42,277 nucleotides of DNA from positions 1 through 42,277 of the forward strand of contig JAEFAB010000051.1 in the NCBI GenBank assembly GCA_016292095.1, read 5' to 3'. The position numbers were made by a program, and so were the translations under genes. Shown piece by piece: positions 39,845-42,277 of this stretch (positions within the stretch are counted from its first letter, which is position 1; each line of letters opens with the position of its first letter). Source of the DNA: Eubacterium sp. Its GTDB lineage: Bacteria; Bacillota; Clostridia; Lachnospirales; Lachnospiraceae. The notes beneath the pieces are model-generated. The model was not told where the DNA came from, did no database searches, and saw only the letters and a program-made list of their open reading frames with translations.

Positions 39845-40858
39845 ATGGTTACAATTAAAGATATCGCTGCTGCAACCGGAGTTAGTGCTACCACAGTATC
39901 TAACGTGATTAACGGAAAAACCGGTCGTGTATCAGCTCAGACGATTCAAAAGATTAACGAGGCAATTGAACAGCTTGGATATGTTCCAAATATGTCCGCC
40001 CGTTCTCTTGTTTCTCACTCTTCGAAAGTGATTGGTTTTATCAATCATGTCTTAACAACAAAGGGATCGAACTTTATGGAAGACCCTTTTCTTTCCAAAT
40101 TTTTAGGTATTTTGGAACAGGTTCTTCGTGAGAACGGTTATTACCTGATGATTCGAACAGCCGAAACACCGGAAGAAATTGAGTCATTTCTTCGTACCTG
40201 GGATATTGATGGCTTGTTCTTAGCCGGTATTTTCCAGGATGACTTTTTCGAATCCATTAAAGCCCAAAAGCTACCAACAGTTTTAGTAGATAGTTACGTT
40301 CACCAAAAAGACATTTGTAATGTTGGATTGGAAGACTTTGGCGGCAGCAATATGGCTACTAAATATCTCATCGAGAAAGGCCATAAGAAAATTGCTTTTG
40401 CCTCTCCGAAAATCCAAAACGGTGGTGTTTTAATGGAACGTTACCTTGGTTATAAAGCTGCTCTTACAGAAGCTTCCATCCCATTTGACCAGGAACTGGT
40501 TTTTGAATGTGGTATGGACTTAGAGCATACCCGCCAGATTGCTGATTATATTGTGGACCATCCTGATGTAACAGGAATTGTCACTACAGCGGATTTCCTT
40601 GCCGGAAATATTATGGCGAACCTGAACAAACGTGGTGTTCGTATTCCTGAAGATGTATCTGTGATGGGATTCGATGATTTAAATATCTGTACGATTATGA
40701 ATCCTCAGCTTTCTACCATTCATCAGGATATGGAATTGAAAGGACGACTAGCAGTGAAATTAATGTTAGAACTCCTGAACGGAGAAACACCAAATCCACC
40801 GGAAGTAATTCTTCCAACAACCATTGTAGAAAGAGATAGCGTAAGAAGCCTTCTTTAA
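39845..40858 (+). CDS. LacI-family transcriptional regulator of the glucan locus
   Basis: 337 residues. The N-terminal HTH reads IKDIAAATGVSATTVSNVING, followed by the hinge helix (NMSARSLVS), then a periplasmic-binding-protein-like effector domain (60-337) with GFDDLNICTIMNPQLSTI near the end, typical of LacI/GalR proteins. The effector is likely a sugar from the locus, for example nigerose or a phosphorylated product; this is inference. Located between pgmB (divergent) and the GH65 gene (convergent, 6-base gap). Confidence 0.93.
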   Translation: MVTIKDIAAATGVSATTVSNVINGKTGRVSAQTIQKINEAIEQLGYVPNMSARSLVSHSSKVIGFINHVLTTKGSNFMEDPFLSKFLGILEQVLRENGYYLMIRTAETPEEIESFLRTWDIDGLFLAGIFQDDFFESIKAQKLPTVLVDSYVHQKDICNVGLEDFGGSNMATKYLIEKGHKKIAFASPKIQNGGVLMERYLGYKAALTEASIPFDQELVFECGMDLEHTRQIADYIVDHPDVTGIVTTADFLAGNIMANLNKRGVRIPEDVSVMGFDDLNICTIMNPQLSTIHQDMELKGRLAVKLMLELLNGETPNPPEVILPTTIVERDSVRSLL

Positions 40859-40872
40859 GGCTTCTTATTTTA
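40843..40872. terminator. Bidirectional terminator between lacI and GH65 genes
   Basis: AAGAAGCCTT (40843-40852) and AAGGCTTCTT (40857-40866) pair perfectly around CTTT, followed by ATTTTATTT. The stem contains the stop codon of the regulator. Confidence 0.8.
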
Positions 40873-42277
40873 TTTCCTCAACACGGGCCTCTTTCTGATT
40901 GATTTCTATTTCGTATTTTTTATTTTCATAATGAATCCGGAATTTCATTCCTTCCCAATGCTTTGGAAGATTCGGTGCTACACTTACCCGATGATTTTCA
41001 CAGGATAATCCTGCAAAGCCACGAAGTGCCACCATATATGCCCCTCCTGCTGCTGCCGGATGGGTTCCTCCAATGTACACTAATCCTGCCCATTCTTTTC
41101 CACCACCCTGCAAATCGGCTGATGCTGATTTCATAAACAACGGAAATGCCTTTTCCGGCATATGACATCGACAGGCAAGCATTGCATACATACATGCACT
41201 TAAGGAAGAACCATGTTCTGTTCTTGGTTCATAGTAATTCCAGTTTTTCAGGAGTTGCTCTTCTGATACATCTTGTGGAAACAATGACAACCATGTAACC
41301 ACATCTGCCTGTTTAATAATCTGGGTATGACTTGCAACTCCGTAAGCCCCTCCCCAGTATTCCTTTGGATCCAGCAGTCTGCTTCGCACTTCTTCCACGG
41401 TAGTATCTTCCAAATCAAAATATCCGTCGAACTGTGGAATGATTCCCTGCTCATTTGGTTTCGGAATATATATTTTTTCATAGGCATCTCGGAAATTCTT
41501 CTTGAAGTTTTTCAGTTCTTTTTCTGACAACTGTTCTTTCAAAATTTCTGGATTCTCTTCTGCTTTTTCAATGGTATCAAGCGCAGCCTTGAAGCAGTAC
41601 TTTGCCATACGGTTTGTATATCCGTTGTTGTTTACCCTCTCATGATATTCATCCGGTCCGATGACATCATGGATTTCATAAACATCTTTTCCCACCTTCT
41701 GCTGCAATAAATCATAATAGAACTTTGCACATTCGATAATGGTATCGGCACCGCCTTCTTCCAGAATGGATTCGTCCAAAGTGAAATCAATGTATCGGCA
41801 AATACCATACACAACTGCTGCCGAAATATGGACCTGTTTATCCTTGAAATAGGTTCGCATCGGACGTTTTGTAAAAACATCTGTTACGTTATAATCAGAA
41901 CAGGCATCAAAACCGCCTTCCTGACTTTCCCACGCATAAAATGCTCCCTGATAACCATAACTTCTTGCCTTTTCTCTGGCACCTTCCAAAGTGTCAATGC
42001 GGTATCTCATTAAAGTCCTCGCTACCTTAGGATTCGTCATCAGAAAATAATCCAGCATAAACATTTCCGTATCCCAGAACACTGCGCCTTTATAGGTCTG
42101 TCCTGACAACCCGCGAGCTGCAATAGACATACTTTCTTCGTGTCGCGGTGCAATACTTGTTAAGTGATAACAGGAATAATTTAAAGCTTCCATGGACTTG
42201 TCATCTCCAAGGATTACCACTTCGGAATCTTTCCAGATTGTTTCCCAACACTCTTTATGTTCAAAGAGAAGTTTTTC
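40865..42277 (-). CDS. GH65 glycoside phosphorylase, C-terminal part (cut by window edge)
   Basis: About 470 codons; the frame stays open to the right edge, so the N-terminal domain lies outside and the GTG at 42220 is not the real start. The (alpha/alpha)6 barrel of GH65 is clear: HLTSIAPRHEESMSIAARGLSGQTYKGAVFWDTE at the start, GPDEYHERVNNNGYTNRMA with the general-acid Glu, EHGSSLSACMYAMLA, and the C-terminal beta domain VAPNLPKHWEGMKFRI. GH65 enzymes phosphorolyse alpha-linked glucosides (maltose, trehalose, kojibiose, nigerose), giving beta-glucose 1-phosphate. With beta-PGM and a putative alpha-1,3-glucanase nearby, nigerose phosphorylase is the best guess; the specificity loop was not decoded. 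Confidence 0.92.
   Translation of the reverse strand, partial: EKLLFEHKECWETIWKDSEVVILGDDKSMEALNYSCYHLTSIAPRHEESMSIAARGLSGQTYKGAVFWDTEMFMLDYFLMTNPKVARTLMRYRIDTLEGAREKARSYGYQGAFYAWESQEGGFDACSDYNVTDVFTKRPMRTYFKDKQVHISAAVVYGICRYIDFTLDESILEEGGADTIIECAKFYYDLLQQKVGKDVYEIHDVIGPDEYHERVNNNGYTNRMAKYCFKAALDTIEKAEENPEILKEQLSEKELKNFKKNFRDAYEKIYIPKPNEQGIIPQFDGYFDLEDTTVEEVRSRLLDPKEYWGGAYGVASHTQIIKQADVVTWLSLFPQDVSEEQLLKNWNYYEPRTEHGSSLSACMYAMLACRCHMPEKAFPLFMKSASADLQGGGKEWAGLVYIGGTHPAAAGGAYMVALRGFAGLSCENHRVSVAPNLPKHWEGMKFRIHYENKKYEIEINQKEARVEEIK

Overview
The window looks like chromosomal DNA of an obligately anaerobic, low-GC Gram-positive bacterium of the Clostridia, most likely Lachnospiraceae. Evidence: a class III ribonucleotide reductase, a putative group B [FeFe] hydrogenase, an Fe-S aldo/keto reductase, a class B sortase, lipoproteins with Gram-positive signal peptides, strong AGGAGG ribosome sites and U-tract terminators. 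I saw no rRNA, tRNA, CRISPR array, transposase or phage gene. The organism assignment is inference from gene content and style, not a database match.

Positions 1-14.7 kb are mostly housekeeping on the minus strand. They hold a thiol/glutathione peroxidase with two 13-bp operator repeats on its promoter, two unknown membrane proteins, nrdD behind a promoter carrying NrdR boxes, and a MATE exporter divergent from a hydrogenase plus ECF S-component pair. mgtE follows, preceded by a leader with a 31-codon ORF threaded through a nested hairpin. Then come a five-gene group (LOG-family phosphoribohydrolase, nitrilase-family amidase, histidine phosphatase, a 72-residue protein, DUF1648 membrane protein), purC, and mntP.

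Positions 14.7-30 kb hold rsmF, a degenerate 64-bp tandem repeat, an HTH regulator with its membrane partner, and an operon of two Zn-dependent phospholipase C-like paralogues plus mutY. Next is an operon of a C_GCAxxG_C_C protein, a CDF metal exporter, a YkgJ-type cysteine cluster protein and an asparagine synthetase that lacks its glutaminase nucleophile. Two related lipoproteins, an aldo/keto reductase, a secreted SGNH hydrolase, an alpha/beta hydrolase and a flavin reductase-like protein follow.

Positions 30.1-42.3 kb form the most interesting part: a probable surface alpha-1,3-glucan (mutan/nigeran-type) degradation locus. A three-gene minus-strand operon encodes a sortase-anchored protein with one copy of an unrecognised domain, a 607-residue secreted protein with three more copies, and a secreted beta-helix enzyme whose Asp triad has the spacing I recall for GH87 alpha-1,3-glucanases. 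Divergent to it is a class B sortase fused to leucine-rich repeats. A second minus-strand operon encodes beta-phosphoglucomutase, a membrane-anchored GH28/GH49-like beta-helix protein and a membrane-anchored discoidin-type module. A LacI-family regulator lies divergent to this, and a GH65 glycoside phosphorylase runs off the right edge. The operon promoter at 35.1 kb and the LacI/pgmB intergenic region share a TTTAACGTT operator core. Proposed flow: the polymer is captured and cut at the surface, imported as nigero-oligosaccharides (no transporter in this window), phosphorolysed by GH65 to beta-glucose-1-phosphate, and converted to glucose-6-phosphate by beta-phosphoglucomutase.
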